This document shows, one piece after another, positions 34,690 through 44,700 of a DNA stretch of 64,000 bases; the stretch's first letter is position 1, and each line of letters starts with the position of its first letter. Position numbers and translations under genes: made by a program. The DNA comes from Guyanagaster necrorhizus. Taxonomy: Eukaryota > Basidiomycota > Agaricomycetes > Agaricales > Physalacriaceae. The notes under the pieces are model-generated. The model saw nothing but the letters and a program-made list of their open reading frames with translations, did not search any database and was not told where the DNA came from. The stretch lies in NCBI RefSeq assembly GCF_019112545.1, contig NW_025064892.1:911921-975920 (forward strand), read 5' to 3'.

Positions 34690-36222
34690 CTCAGGATGAG
34701 ATCTCTTCACCAGGCTCAAATTGAAACTCTGACCAACTGGACTGCCCACACAGTCACAGCTTTAATTGACAGTGGTTGTACTGGAAGCTCAATCAACCAT
34801 GCTTTCATCAACAAGCACAACCTCTCAATCTGGGCTATAGCTGCCTCCATACTAGTGTACAATGCTGATGACACCAAAAACCAAGCCAGTTCAATAATCA
34901 AGTTCATTGAACTCTGGCTAACCATCAGAAATCATTCTGAGCAAATTGATCTTGCTGTCACCAACCTAGACATCAAAGAAGTATTCTTAGACCATAACTG
35001 GCTCATCCAGCACAATCTATTGGTTAACTGGAAAATAAGATGAATCACTTTTGCATGATGCAAGCATTGAAAGATCCCCTTTGAGTTACCAGATGAGGAT
35101 CCAGAAGATCAGTGGAATGAAGAGATGAAAGAAGGAGAAACCATTCTTGCAATAGATCTGAAAAAAGCAGCCTATATATGGGCTATACACCATGCCAATG
35201 ACTTGGCCACCAAAGCTAATGAGAGAAAAAAAGTGAAGATGTTTGATAAAATAGTCTTTGAATAGACATGAGACTACTAGAATTTATCCAATAAAGAGAG
35301 TTTCAATGAACTCTCAGAGCTAAAATCCTGGGACATGCCATCAAATTAATTCTCAATGCAAATGCTAACCTTGACTGTAAAAATCTATCCTCTCAGAAAC
35401 CACAAACAGATGAAACTCAATAAGTTTCTGAATGAAAACTGTTATAATTTTATATGATTTTATTCTTTTTCTCTTTTTCTCACTCCTATTGATGCTTAGG
35501 CAGAGTGTCTAAACAAGCACTCAAGACTATAAGACAATCTTGGTCAGCACAATCAGCCATTGTTTTATGACATATAGCAACACCCTAAGAACAGAACAAT
35601 CTTTCTTTTATAGATAACTATGATACTCTAGGATGATGAGCACTATAGCTCAAAGATACACAATTAGTAGGTATATATGTATCTAGGAAGCAAATAGTAT
35701 ATAAGTAGTATAGAAAGCACTATGTATCTCTAGCCTCAAACTATCTTTTATTCTATCACTTTATCTCAAGTCAACTTGTATTGATCTTGAGATATAACAC
35801 TGCTAAACACACTTAGTGAACTCAGGTGTGACTATACAAATATAATACAGCACTTATTTATCATGTGTTTATAGTCACATATCACTTAGGCCTAACAAAA
35901 ACCTGTCCAGCAGATGAATCCAACTATTGAAGTCTCTGATGGTGTCATCATTCTTCTTCATCAAAAAGAAGGATGGAAAGCTCTGACCTGTATAAGATTA
36001 TTGGAAGTTAAATAAGATAATGATCAAAAATCATTATCTTCTTCTTTTAATCTCAGAGTTAATAGATAAACTATGAGGTGCAAAGTATTACACTAAGTTG
36101 GATGTCTGATAGGGATATGATAATATATGTATCAAGGAGGGTGATGAGTGAAAGGCAGCCTTCCAAATAAATCAGGGATTCTTTGAGCTAACCATCATGT
36201 TTTTCAGACTTACTAACTTATC
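34690..36222 (+). pseudogene. pol: C protease and N-terminal RT
   Basis: The protease keeps ALIDSGCTGSSINHAFI (about 34760-34810) and continues to EVFLDHNWLIQHNLLVNW (to 35043). A linker and the RT N-terminus follow. The fingers are readable near 35940-36120. The last codons before D read FFELTIMFFRLTNLS, the segment just before the primer-grip region. The sequence then jumps to 44701 (AIFQWIMNDIFKDL). An extra LTR-like segment at about 35440-35890 (cttaggcagagtgtc to cttaggcctaaca) looks like a third, solo family-1 LTR inserted within RT. Confidence 0.78.
35438..35895 (+). repeat. Solo family-1 LTR within the RT of C
   Basis: Starts tgttataattttatatg and ends ggcctaaca, with tatataagtag-type TATA sequence near 35699 and the family motifs cttaggcagagtgt and atcatgtgtttatagtcaca. 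RT fingers sequence stands on both sides (NENC on the left; KNLSSRxI-like on the right), so it is a solo LTR insertion in C. The ends are approximate; I could not define a target-site duplication with certainty. Confidence 0.68.
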
Positions 36223-36749
36223 TGTTATGATTTTTTCTATTTCCTTTCTATTTTCATTTCTTTTTCCTCAGAAATGACCCCTATCTTTGCTTAGTCAGAG
36301 CACTTAGGCCAGCGCTTAGGACTGTGGGAATGCTTAGCTCAGCAGCCCAGTCAGTCAGTCTCCTATCGTGCTGCTGTGTGCTGTGAAGAGAGAGACAATG
36401 CTCTTTTTGTCCTTAAATTGCAGTGCAATACCACAGCTCCACAGCAAGACAACAGCTTTTGTGGAGAGCCTGGCAATGATAGGGGAAATAGCCCTACGAC
36501 AGACAACAGCTTTTGTGAACAGTTATTTATAGCATGATAACAGAACAGTATTTAAGTAGCATAGCTCTCACTGTAATACCCCAGCTTCAAGCTAAAGTTT
36601 ATTCTCTACTATCCTATCTCGAGCAACTTGCAATGCCTTGACCACACACCTCTGTTAACACATCAGTGAACTCAGTCAGACAAACCTAAAGTGCAAGGTA
36701 CTGAACTGTTTATCACATGTTAATAGTCACATGGAGTTTGGGCTTAACA
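36223..36749 (+). repeat. D 5' LTR
   Basis: 527 bp, tgttatga...ggcttaaca. TATTTAAG at 36549-36556; start element agcttcaagctaa at 36583-36595, 34 bp from the TATA box. The motif gacaacagcttttgtg occurs twice, at 36448 and 36502. Differences from the 3' LTR are mostly C/T and G/A transitions. Confidence 0.9.
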
Positions 36750-36750
36750 A

Positions 36751-36763
36751 TTAGCTCAAAGCT
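36751..36763 (+). promoter_or_regulatory. D self-primed primer-binding site
   Basis: ttagctcaaagct, one base after the LTR. It is complementary to the LTR start element 36583-36595 at 11 of 13 positions. Both mismatches sit at the central dinucleotide, which reads CA on both sides. If each was CG originally, pairing is perfect. Confidence 0.66.
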
Positions 36764-36805
36764 TCTTGCTTCCCTTTCTCAGACCCAACCATGCTGAGAA
36801 ACTGA

Positions 36806-39800
36806 ATGCCCCCTGCTCTAAATCCATCTGATCCGAACTTTACTCATGAGTTCTTCAAACTCTTGGCTTCTATCATTGGAACCTTGATCGGTTTGTTGGT
36901 GATCATACAGCTGTGCCATGAATGCCAATCTATTACCGCCTGAGCCATTCGACACTACCAAGAGTTTCAATGTATTTGCACAATCCTTCGAAATGTCACA
37001 CCAGACCTCTCCCTCCATGACATCTCTGCCTCTGTCTGAAACTCTGTCTGACACCCTGAAGAAACAGAAGATGAGCCTCGGGGCTTGACTGAAAGGCATT
37101 CTAGAGAAGAGGAGCAGCAGCAGCGGCAATACAAATACCCTCCAAGACCCCCATCGGCAATCGTTCAAGACTCTGGAAACCCTTGGGCTACAGGGTTTCA
37201 ACAAACCTGACCCGACACCCCCATCCCCTCCCCCCAGCACAGTGTCACTGCATCAAGAACAACTGTCGCCCAGTCTGGAATTGGGTGCCAGGCTAGAGAC
37301 TCCTTGAATGCCATTCAGATGGCTCCAAGCACCAGAAGTACCGACAGGCACCGACCCCGGCATGCCTCATCAACAAGAAGTAGTGAAAGGGGAACAAGGG
37401 TCAGTAGTCCTGACCCCTTCTTTGATGACACCAACAGGGATGAGGTCTGATACTGGCAAGCAGCATCAAGAACTGCCAGCAGACTGGAACAAGGAGGAGC
37501 CTCATGTCTACCAAGGCATGATCCAGTGGTACCAATTCCAATACGACCAACCCCTCAGTCCCTTGCCAACTACCTCCATTCCTCAGTCAGCACTTCCAAC
37601 TCTCCATTCCAGAAACCAGCCACTCCCCCCGGTGAGCCCAAGCCCTGGACCAGGCCAACTGCCAGAGTCATCTATGCTGATGACTATTACAACAGGGAGC
37701 TGACACTCCTCGATGACGACTGCCCATTATCATACAGGACTGACACCATTGCTGAAACTGACGATATCCCTGTCTGGGGAAATGGGATACCATCAGACCA
37801 GGGAACAATTGGGAGTGATAATGAACATATTGACCCCACCAGAGACCTTAAAAGGGTCTTTGACAGGCCAATTGCTGCCCTCTTCTTTTGCCCCTGGTTC
37901 TATCGAAACTTCCACCGATATCACAGAAGAATGGCGCTGCCAGCAGAAGAAGAAGAGAAGCAGCCCAACCAGGAGCCTGCTCCTCGACCCGGACCTGACG
38001 ATGCTGAGTCGAGTACTCAGCTCCAACCTATGAACCTTCGATCAGCAAGGCAGTTCCCTCCTCGAGGGGACCACTGACAAGAGGGTTGAAGGGGACAATG
38101 AGGCTGAGAAGGAGGACCAAGGAGGCCAAGTGGTGGACTCCATTCTTGAATGGAGGAGTATCATCAGCACAACCACACGCTGAGAACAGGAGAAGAAGCG
38201 ATGAGAACAAGAGGTGTGGGAGGGGGAATTTATTCGGTTGTACCAAGAACAGGTAGCTGAACTATGGAGGGATGATCTCTGGTTGCAATCATCTCTGGGA
38301 CGAAGATATATCACCACCGACCCCATTAAGTGGGAGGAGATTTTGCAGTATGCCATGACTGAGCACACTATTTTTAATTTCAATCAATGCTTCTTACACT
38401 ACCAGATGATGGTGATGCCGCCATATTGGCCAAGGTTCAGCAGGAGAGAGGCACCCAAGCCTTGGATGCTGAGTGTAATGCCACCCAAGTCAATAGGGTG
38501 GACCACACCATCAGTCTGCTCAGCAACCTCAAGATATTCAGATGCCACCTTGGCAATATGAAGCATGGCATCCTGGCTAACTCAATCCTATGGACAGCTG
38601 AGAACCTATCACCCGAATCTCTGAACTGGCAGAGAGAGCCGACTATTGGGAGGACAACTGCCATCAGATGAAGCTGAAGGGAGTGGATTGGTCCTGACCG
38701 ATGTCAAGAAGGGTGACCCCAAAGCAATGGCACAGGGGTGGACTATCAAGAAGGGATGGATTGTCTGAAAGAAAGGACCGCTGATCCCAAGAAGTCCTGT
38801 TGCTGATGATGGGTCTCTGCATTCCTTTCCAGGACCTCTGACAGATTGGGCTGGGCCCTCTGGGGGGGAACCACCAAATCCGATGTTGCCTCTTGATCCA
38901 AAGGTGCATATACTAAACATGAAACCAACACTTGGATGGGAGCCTCTTCCTTTTAAAGGGGCATCAGATGATATTGACCGCTTCCTCATAGACTGCAACC
39001 AATATTTTCAAGTTTTTGCCTTGTACTTCCTCTATGACATATACAAGGTAAACTATGCCACCACCTACTTCGAAGATAAGGTGAAAGTATGGTGGATACT
39101 ACTGGCCCTCAACTTCTGGTCAACTACCTAGCAACACCACCAGTACCCCTCCTGGGCCATTCTAAAGCAGATGATCCATGACAAGTTCACAGATCCTGCT
39201 GTATGAAAAGTCCACAGGTCAAAGATGAAGGAATACAAGATGGGTGATAAAGCAGCACCAGACTACTTCAATAAATTGGAGCTGCTCAGAAAACTTGCCA
39301 GGATCAGAGAGGACATAGCTGACTCAGGATGAATGGTTGAATATATGAAGTGGAGACTACCGCTGCATTATCTGAAGACCATTTCGGACCTTGGCCATAG
39401 TGTGCCAGTTGGCTATGATGATTGGAAGGCATGAATCGTCTTAATGTGGCAGGAGCAACAATGACAGAAGGCAGAGGCAGCAAACCTGTGGGACCAGCAC
39501 AGGTACCAGAGACAGGGCATGAAGCCCTCCACCTCTCACGCAACTATGTCCACCAGGCCCGGTGGCTCAGCCTCAACTTCCAAAAATGATGGGAAGCAAA
39601 CTGATAAGGGTCCAAGTACTAGAACGGGCAAGCAGATTGACATGGATCGCCTCAAGAAGCAGAGGAAGTGCTTGAACTGTGGCCAGCTGGGCCATATGGC
39701 ACAGAACTGCCCAGAGAAGAAGAACAAATGCACACGAGAAGACATCAGAGCACAAATCATGGAATTAACCAAGAAAGCACAGGACCTCAGGAATGATGAA

Positions 39801-39833
39801 CCTGAGGAGGTAAAAGATGGGGCTAAGCAGTAG
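36806..39833 (+). pseudogene. gag: D gag (family 1), about 1000 codons, few stops
   Basis: ATG at 36806 (MPPALNPSDPNFTHEFFKLL). Residues about 18-37 form a hydrophobic run, LLASIIGTLIGLLVIIQLC, a candidate membrane segment also present in C. A Pro/Ser/Gln-rich and acidic middle follows (37300-38080). The next conserved part is around 38214-38671. The capsid-like domain is at 38883-39300 (FEDKVKVWWILLALNFWS), and an intact CCHC knuckle CLNCGQLGHMAQNC lies at 39669-39710. It ends at TAG 39831-39833. Capsid and knuckle share one frame. Stops such as TGA at 36941-36943 inactivate it. The size is much larger than usual for chromovirus Gag. Confidence 0.83.
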
Positions 39834-40239
39834 GTGATTCAACTGCCTTGGCCAAGGAAATAAGTAACAGGTCACAAACTGCTGGACAGACTGACACTCT
39901 ATCTTCAATAGTATTACCACCTATGTCTAAATTATGCATGCATTCAAATATATCTGACCTCATTACTCAGAAACCAGAATCACCTAAGGAACCCACTCCC
40001 ATGACTCAAGCACCAATGAAGGGCTAAAGAAGGGCAGAGAGCCCTAATAAAGGTACATCATCACTGAAAGTTCATTAAGCTAAAAATATGAAACAGACTC
40101 AATTGCCTTCGGGCTGAACAGGGGCAGCAGACCCCACAGCCTGGCTCAAGTCATTCAACACTGAATGGACTTGGTGGGCAATCAAAGATGCAAAGAACAA
40201 AGCAGCAGCAAGAGCTGTACTCAAAAATTAGATACACAA

Positions 40240-43200
40240 GACCCATGTCGAGGAGGTGATCGATGATGTGATCACAGGAATGCAAGAAGCAGAGAGGTGC
40301 TGAGCCCTGGAATGGCTGGATGAGCTACACAGACCATGAAAGTTCATTTGACGGTCTAAGTCTCCTGGACAGGACTTGGTAACCAAAGCACAGATCAAGA
40401 CATTAATGTCTTGATCTACCCATGCAGTCACTACCCTGATCGACAGTGGCTGCATGGGAAGTTCCATCAATCGAGCTTTCATCACCAAGCACTAACTACC
40501 CACATGAGCAACAGCAACACCAATTCCCATTTATAATGCAAACAGAACAAAGAATCAAGCAGGATTGATCACTGAATACGTAGAACTTAGGCTCACTATC
40601 AGTGATCACTCAGAACGAATCGACCTAGCAGTAATCAACCTAGGAACCAGGGAAGTATTCCTCAGTCATGATTGGCTAATCAGACATAATCTGCTAATTA
40701 ATTGGAAAACTGGACACATCATTTTCGCTTGATGTCATTGCTGGAAGATTCCATTTGAATTACTAGACAAAGACCCTGAGGATCATTAGGATGAAGAAAT
40801 GGAAGACAGCAAGATGATACTTGCCATTGACCTATAATGGGCCATTAACATTCAAGCAATGCACTATGCTAATGACCTAGTGGCAAAGGCGAATGCTGAA
40901 AAGGAGGAAAGGACATTCGAACAAATGGTACCCACTTGGGCATGTGACTACTGGGATTTATTTGAAAAAGAGAGTTTCGATGAACTACCTGATATCAAGT
41001 CCTGGGACCATGCCATCGAATTAACTCCTAATGCAAACGCCAACCTAGATTGCAAGTGTTATCCACTTAGCAATAATGAGCAACAAGAACTGGACAAGTT
41101 TTTAGAAGAAAACTTATCCAGTGAAAGGATCTGGCCATCAAAGTCACTGATGGCATCACCCTTCTTTTTTGTCAAAAAAAAGAATGGAAAACTTTGACCA
41201 GTACAGGATTATCGAAAGCTAAACAAAATAATGATCAAGAATCATTACCCACTTCCTTTAATTGTGGAATTAATGGACAAACTTCAAGGCGCCAGGTACT
41301 ACACCAAATTGGATGTGCAGTGGAGATACAACAACATGCGCATCAAAGAAGGCAATAAATGAAAGGCTGCTTTTCGAACTAACCATAGTTTGTTCAAACT
41401 GATAGTTATGTTCTTTGGACTAACCAACTCCTCAGCCACATTCCAGTGGATGATGAATGATATCTTCAAGGATCTCATTGCCACTGGAAAAGTCACAATC
41501 TATTTGGATGACATCCTCATTATGACCAAAACCAAGGAGGAACATCAAACAATAATATGACAAGTGCTATCATGAATGAGGAAGCATCGACTCTTCCTCA
41601 AAGCTGAGAAATATGAATTCAAGGTACTAGAAACAGAGTACCTCGGAGTCATCATCAGTGAAGGAAGCATTTGGATGGACCCTATCAAAATAGCGGAGGT
41701 AACTAAGTGGCTGGAACCAACCAAGAAGAAGGAATTACAATCCTTCTTAGGATTCACAAACTTCTACCACCAGTTCATTCAGGACTATAGCAAAATAGTC
41801 TGACCAGTGATGCAATTAACCAGAAATTCCTCATGGACTGGGAGAATTTCCCAATGGGAAGCGTTTAATGACCTTAAACACCGATTAGCCAAAGATATCA
41901 TCCTGGCAATACCCAGCCAAAATGGGAAGTTCTGAGTAGAAGCTGACTCCAGTGAAGGTGCAATTGGGGCCGTACTCTCCCAGAAACAGGATGGTAAATG
42001 GTGACCAGTTGCCTTTATATCAAAAGTGCTCACAGTAACTGAGCGCAACTATGAGATCTATGATAAGAAACTCCTCGCCATAATGCTCGCCCTCGCTGAA
42101 TGGTGGCATTATCTCATTGGAGCGATTCACACCTTCAAGATCTGGATGGATCACCAGAACCTCTGATACTTCCGACAACCTCAAAAGCTTAACTGCAGAT
42201 AAGCCTGATGAGTCACAGAACTATCCAAGTATGAGTATACACTACACCACAAAGCTGGTGTAGCAAACAAGAAGGCCGATTTCCTCAGCCACAGGGTGGA
42301 TCATAATCAAGGAGGAGACAACAACAAGGAGGTCGTAATACTATGGCCAGAACACTTCCGAGCCATAATCATGCCCACAGAAGAGGAGATGCACAAATGC
42401 ATCAAGAGTGCCACTCAGAATCTGCATAAATGGGATTAAAGAATTGCTCCATCACTCAATCATGAGTGGGAACTGAAGAAAGAAGGAGGATTAATCTGTT
42501 ATGATGAACGAATCTATATTCCAAAAGATCAAAGACTTCATGGTGATATCATTACAACATGTCATGATCATATGATTGCTAGACATCCTGGAATCGTGAA
42601 GACAAAGGAGCTTGTACTACAGAAATATTGGTGGCCCAAAATAGACCATGATATCACCTGATATGTCAAGGCTTGCAAGACTTGCCAATGAGGTAAGGCT
42701 TCAACATAACCCAGAGCAGTATCACTCCACCCAAATGAGGTCCCTTCTTCATCATGGACCCACATTTCGGTGGATATGATAACCAGACTTCCTGAAAGTG
42801 ATGGCTATGATGCAATCATCATCATCATCAAGTGCTTCTCAAAAGTGATCATACCGATTGCTTGCTCAATGGAACTCACATCCAAAGGATGGGCAAAAAT
42901 ACTATGCAATGAGGTATATGCAAAGTATGGCATGCCTCAAGTAGTAATCTCAGACTGAGGACCACAATTCGTGTCCAAATTCTTGGATGACTTATACCAG
43001 CTCCTCAACATCAAACAAAATGCCTCAATGGCATACCACCCACAGATGGATGGCCAAATAGAATGGGCCAACCAGGAAATTGAAAAGTACCTACAACTTT
43101 TCATAAGTTATCGACAAGACGACTGGACAGAATGGCTGGCATTGGCAGCATTCCAACACAATAATAGAATTCACTCAGCAACAGGTAAAACACTGTTCTT

Positions 43201-44185
43201 TGTGAATTATGGATGGAACCCACCAGTTGTGCAAATAGGATGGGTTCACACAACAACACCAGCTTCAACAGACTTTGCAACCACAATGGTAAAAATCCAT
43301 AAGGAAACAAAAACAGCCCTAGAAAAAGCTGTCTCATCTATGAAAAAACAGTATGACAAACACAAACGGGCAGCACATGAATATTCAACCAATGACAAAG
43401 TTTGGTTGGATATGACAAATCTTCACCTTCCCAGACCAAAACAGAAACTCGTAGACAAATAAACAGGTTCATTCAAAGTAATTGCCAAAATCGGCAAATC
43501 TGCATATAAGCTGCAGCTTCCCACAACTTGGAAAATTCATAATGTCTTCAATGAAACACTATTGACACCATATGTGGCACCAGCCTTTCCAAATCAAGAA
43601 TGACCACCTTCACCATCTGCAGAACTCATCGACGATGGAGAACACTATGAAATCGATGAGGTGCTAAACCACAAAACACAAAAGATTAAAGCATGAGGTG
43701 GAGGCATGAAAACAACTGTTGACTACCTCATCAGTTGGAAAGGATACAGGCCAGAATCAAACCAATGGGTCAACGAAAAACACATGAATGTGGAAGAAGC
43801 AATTCAAGACTACGAACACAGAATCAACATAGTGGACATCAAGGGGGGTCATATTCAATATTATGTCTGAAAACATGTGGTGACAACAGGAAGGGAGATA
43901 ATATCTAGTCAGATATACATCAACCAATCTGCTGACAGCAGAAAACATATTACAGAGGATGATGAAGATGACTCTGTCCCATACATGAAGTGACCTGGCG
44001 ACACCAGAAGCCAGAGAGAAGAGGATGATGAAGATGGCGATTGGATGGATGAACCAGAAATGGTGGAGACATACAATGAAGAGCAATGTCTGACACCTGC
44101 AACTCATTTGAAGCCTGCTGATGAAATGACAAGAGATCCAGCAGATCGGCCACCTCCTGCTGGAAGAGACAACTTATCCTAACTT
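40240..44185 (+). pseudogene. pol: D pol: protease, RT, RNase H, integrase, chromodomain, acidic tail
   Basis: Protease TLIDSGCMGSSINRAF at about 40433-40480. RT: RTxNHSLF region near 41380, catalytic TIYLDDILIM at about 41499-41528, then LGFTNFYHQFI at 41750. RNase H with EADSSEGAIGAVLSQ (41938-41983) and DHQNL. Integrase zinc finger His-His-Cys-Cys at 42560-42690 (CHDHMIARHPG, CKTCQ). Catalytic core: first Asp in SVDMITRLP (42763), second in VVISD (42953), Glu in QIEWANQEIE (43060). Chromodomain at 43640-43810 (VDYLISWKGYRPESNQW). An acidic tail follows to 44185 (HITEDDEDDSVPYMK). All catalytic residues are present; inactivation is by stops, mostly TGA. Pol lies in a different frame from gag. 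Confidence 0.9.
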
Positions 44186-44219
44186 AACCATCAGGACGAT
44201 GATCTTAAGGAGGGAGTAA

Positions 44220-44695
44220 TGTTATGATTTTTCCTATTTCTTTTCTATTTTCTTTTCTTTTTCCTCAGAAATAACCCTTATCTTTGCTTAGTCAGAGCAC
44301 TTAGGCCAGCACTTAGGATTATGGGAATGCTTAGCTCAGCAGCCCAGTTGGTCAATCTCCTATCACACTGCTGTGTGCTGTGAAGGGAGAGACAATGCTC
44401 TTTTTGTCCTTAAATTGCAGTGCAATACCACAGCTCCACAGCAAGACAACAGCTTTTGTGGAGAGCCTGGCAATGATAGGGNNNNNNNNNNNNNNNNNNN
44501 NNNNNNNNNNNNNNNNNNNNNNNNNNNNNNNNNNNNNNNNNNNNNNNNNNNNNNNNNNNNNNNNNNGAGCAACTTGCAATGCCTTGACCACACACCTCTG
44601 TTAACACATCAGTGAACTCAGTCAGTCTAACCTGAAGTGCGAGGTTCTGAACTGTTTATCATGTGTTAATAGTCACATGGAGTTTGGGCTTAACA
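44220..44695 (+). repeat. D 3' LTR, interrupted by an assembly gap
   Basis: Starts tgttatga after the polypurine tract aaggagggag and ends gggcttaaca. Bases 44482-44566 are N. The matching part of the 5' LTR is 136 bp (36485-36620), so the gap is probably shorter than the true sequence, or this LTR lacks one copy of the 54 bp internal duplication. Confidence 0.9.
44482..44566. other. Assembly gap (85 N)
   Basis: A run of 85 N inside the D 3' LTR, covering the TATA box and start element. The likely cause is collapse or ambiguity between the two LTRs during assembly. Confidence 0.97.
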
Positions 44696-44700
44696 TTATC

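Larger units (their letters stand above)
36223..44695 (+). mobile_element. Family-1 chromovirus D, youngest element, with TSD ttatc
   Basis: A complete Ty3/gypsy chromovirus of 8473 bp (with an 85-base gap). It is flanked by perfect 5 bp duplications ttatc (36218-36222 and 44696-44700) inside the RT of C. LTRs are at 36223-36749 and 44220-44695, with gag 36806-39833 and pol about 40240-44185. It is visibly richer in GC and in CG dinucleotides than everything around it, and most domains read through long frames. Most remaining stops are TGA where the family has Arg (CGA), for example 41195-41197, 42002-42004 and 42956-42958. It is the last arrival among the nested gypsy elements. Confidence 0.92.

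Noticed and set aside
36806..40480. Programmed -1 frameshift between gag and pol
   Set aside because: In D pol is in the -1 frame relative to gag, but in C the zinc knuckle and protease differ by +1 and indels are common. The ancestral relation cannot be decided from these copies.
40859..44185. TGA read as Arg (alternative genetic code)
   Set aside because: TGA falls at Arg and Trp codons, TAA and TAG stops also occur, and the same positions are sense codons in sister copies. CpG decay explains it without recoding.
36223..44695. Classic ascomycete RIP as the cause of decay
   Set aside because: The losses centre on CG with TGA from CGA, and CpA dinucleotides remain abundant. A CpG-directed process fits better, though dinucleotide counts would be needed to settle it.
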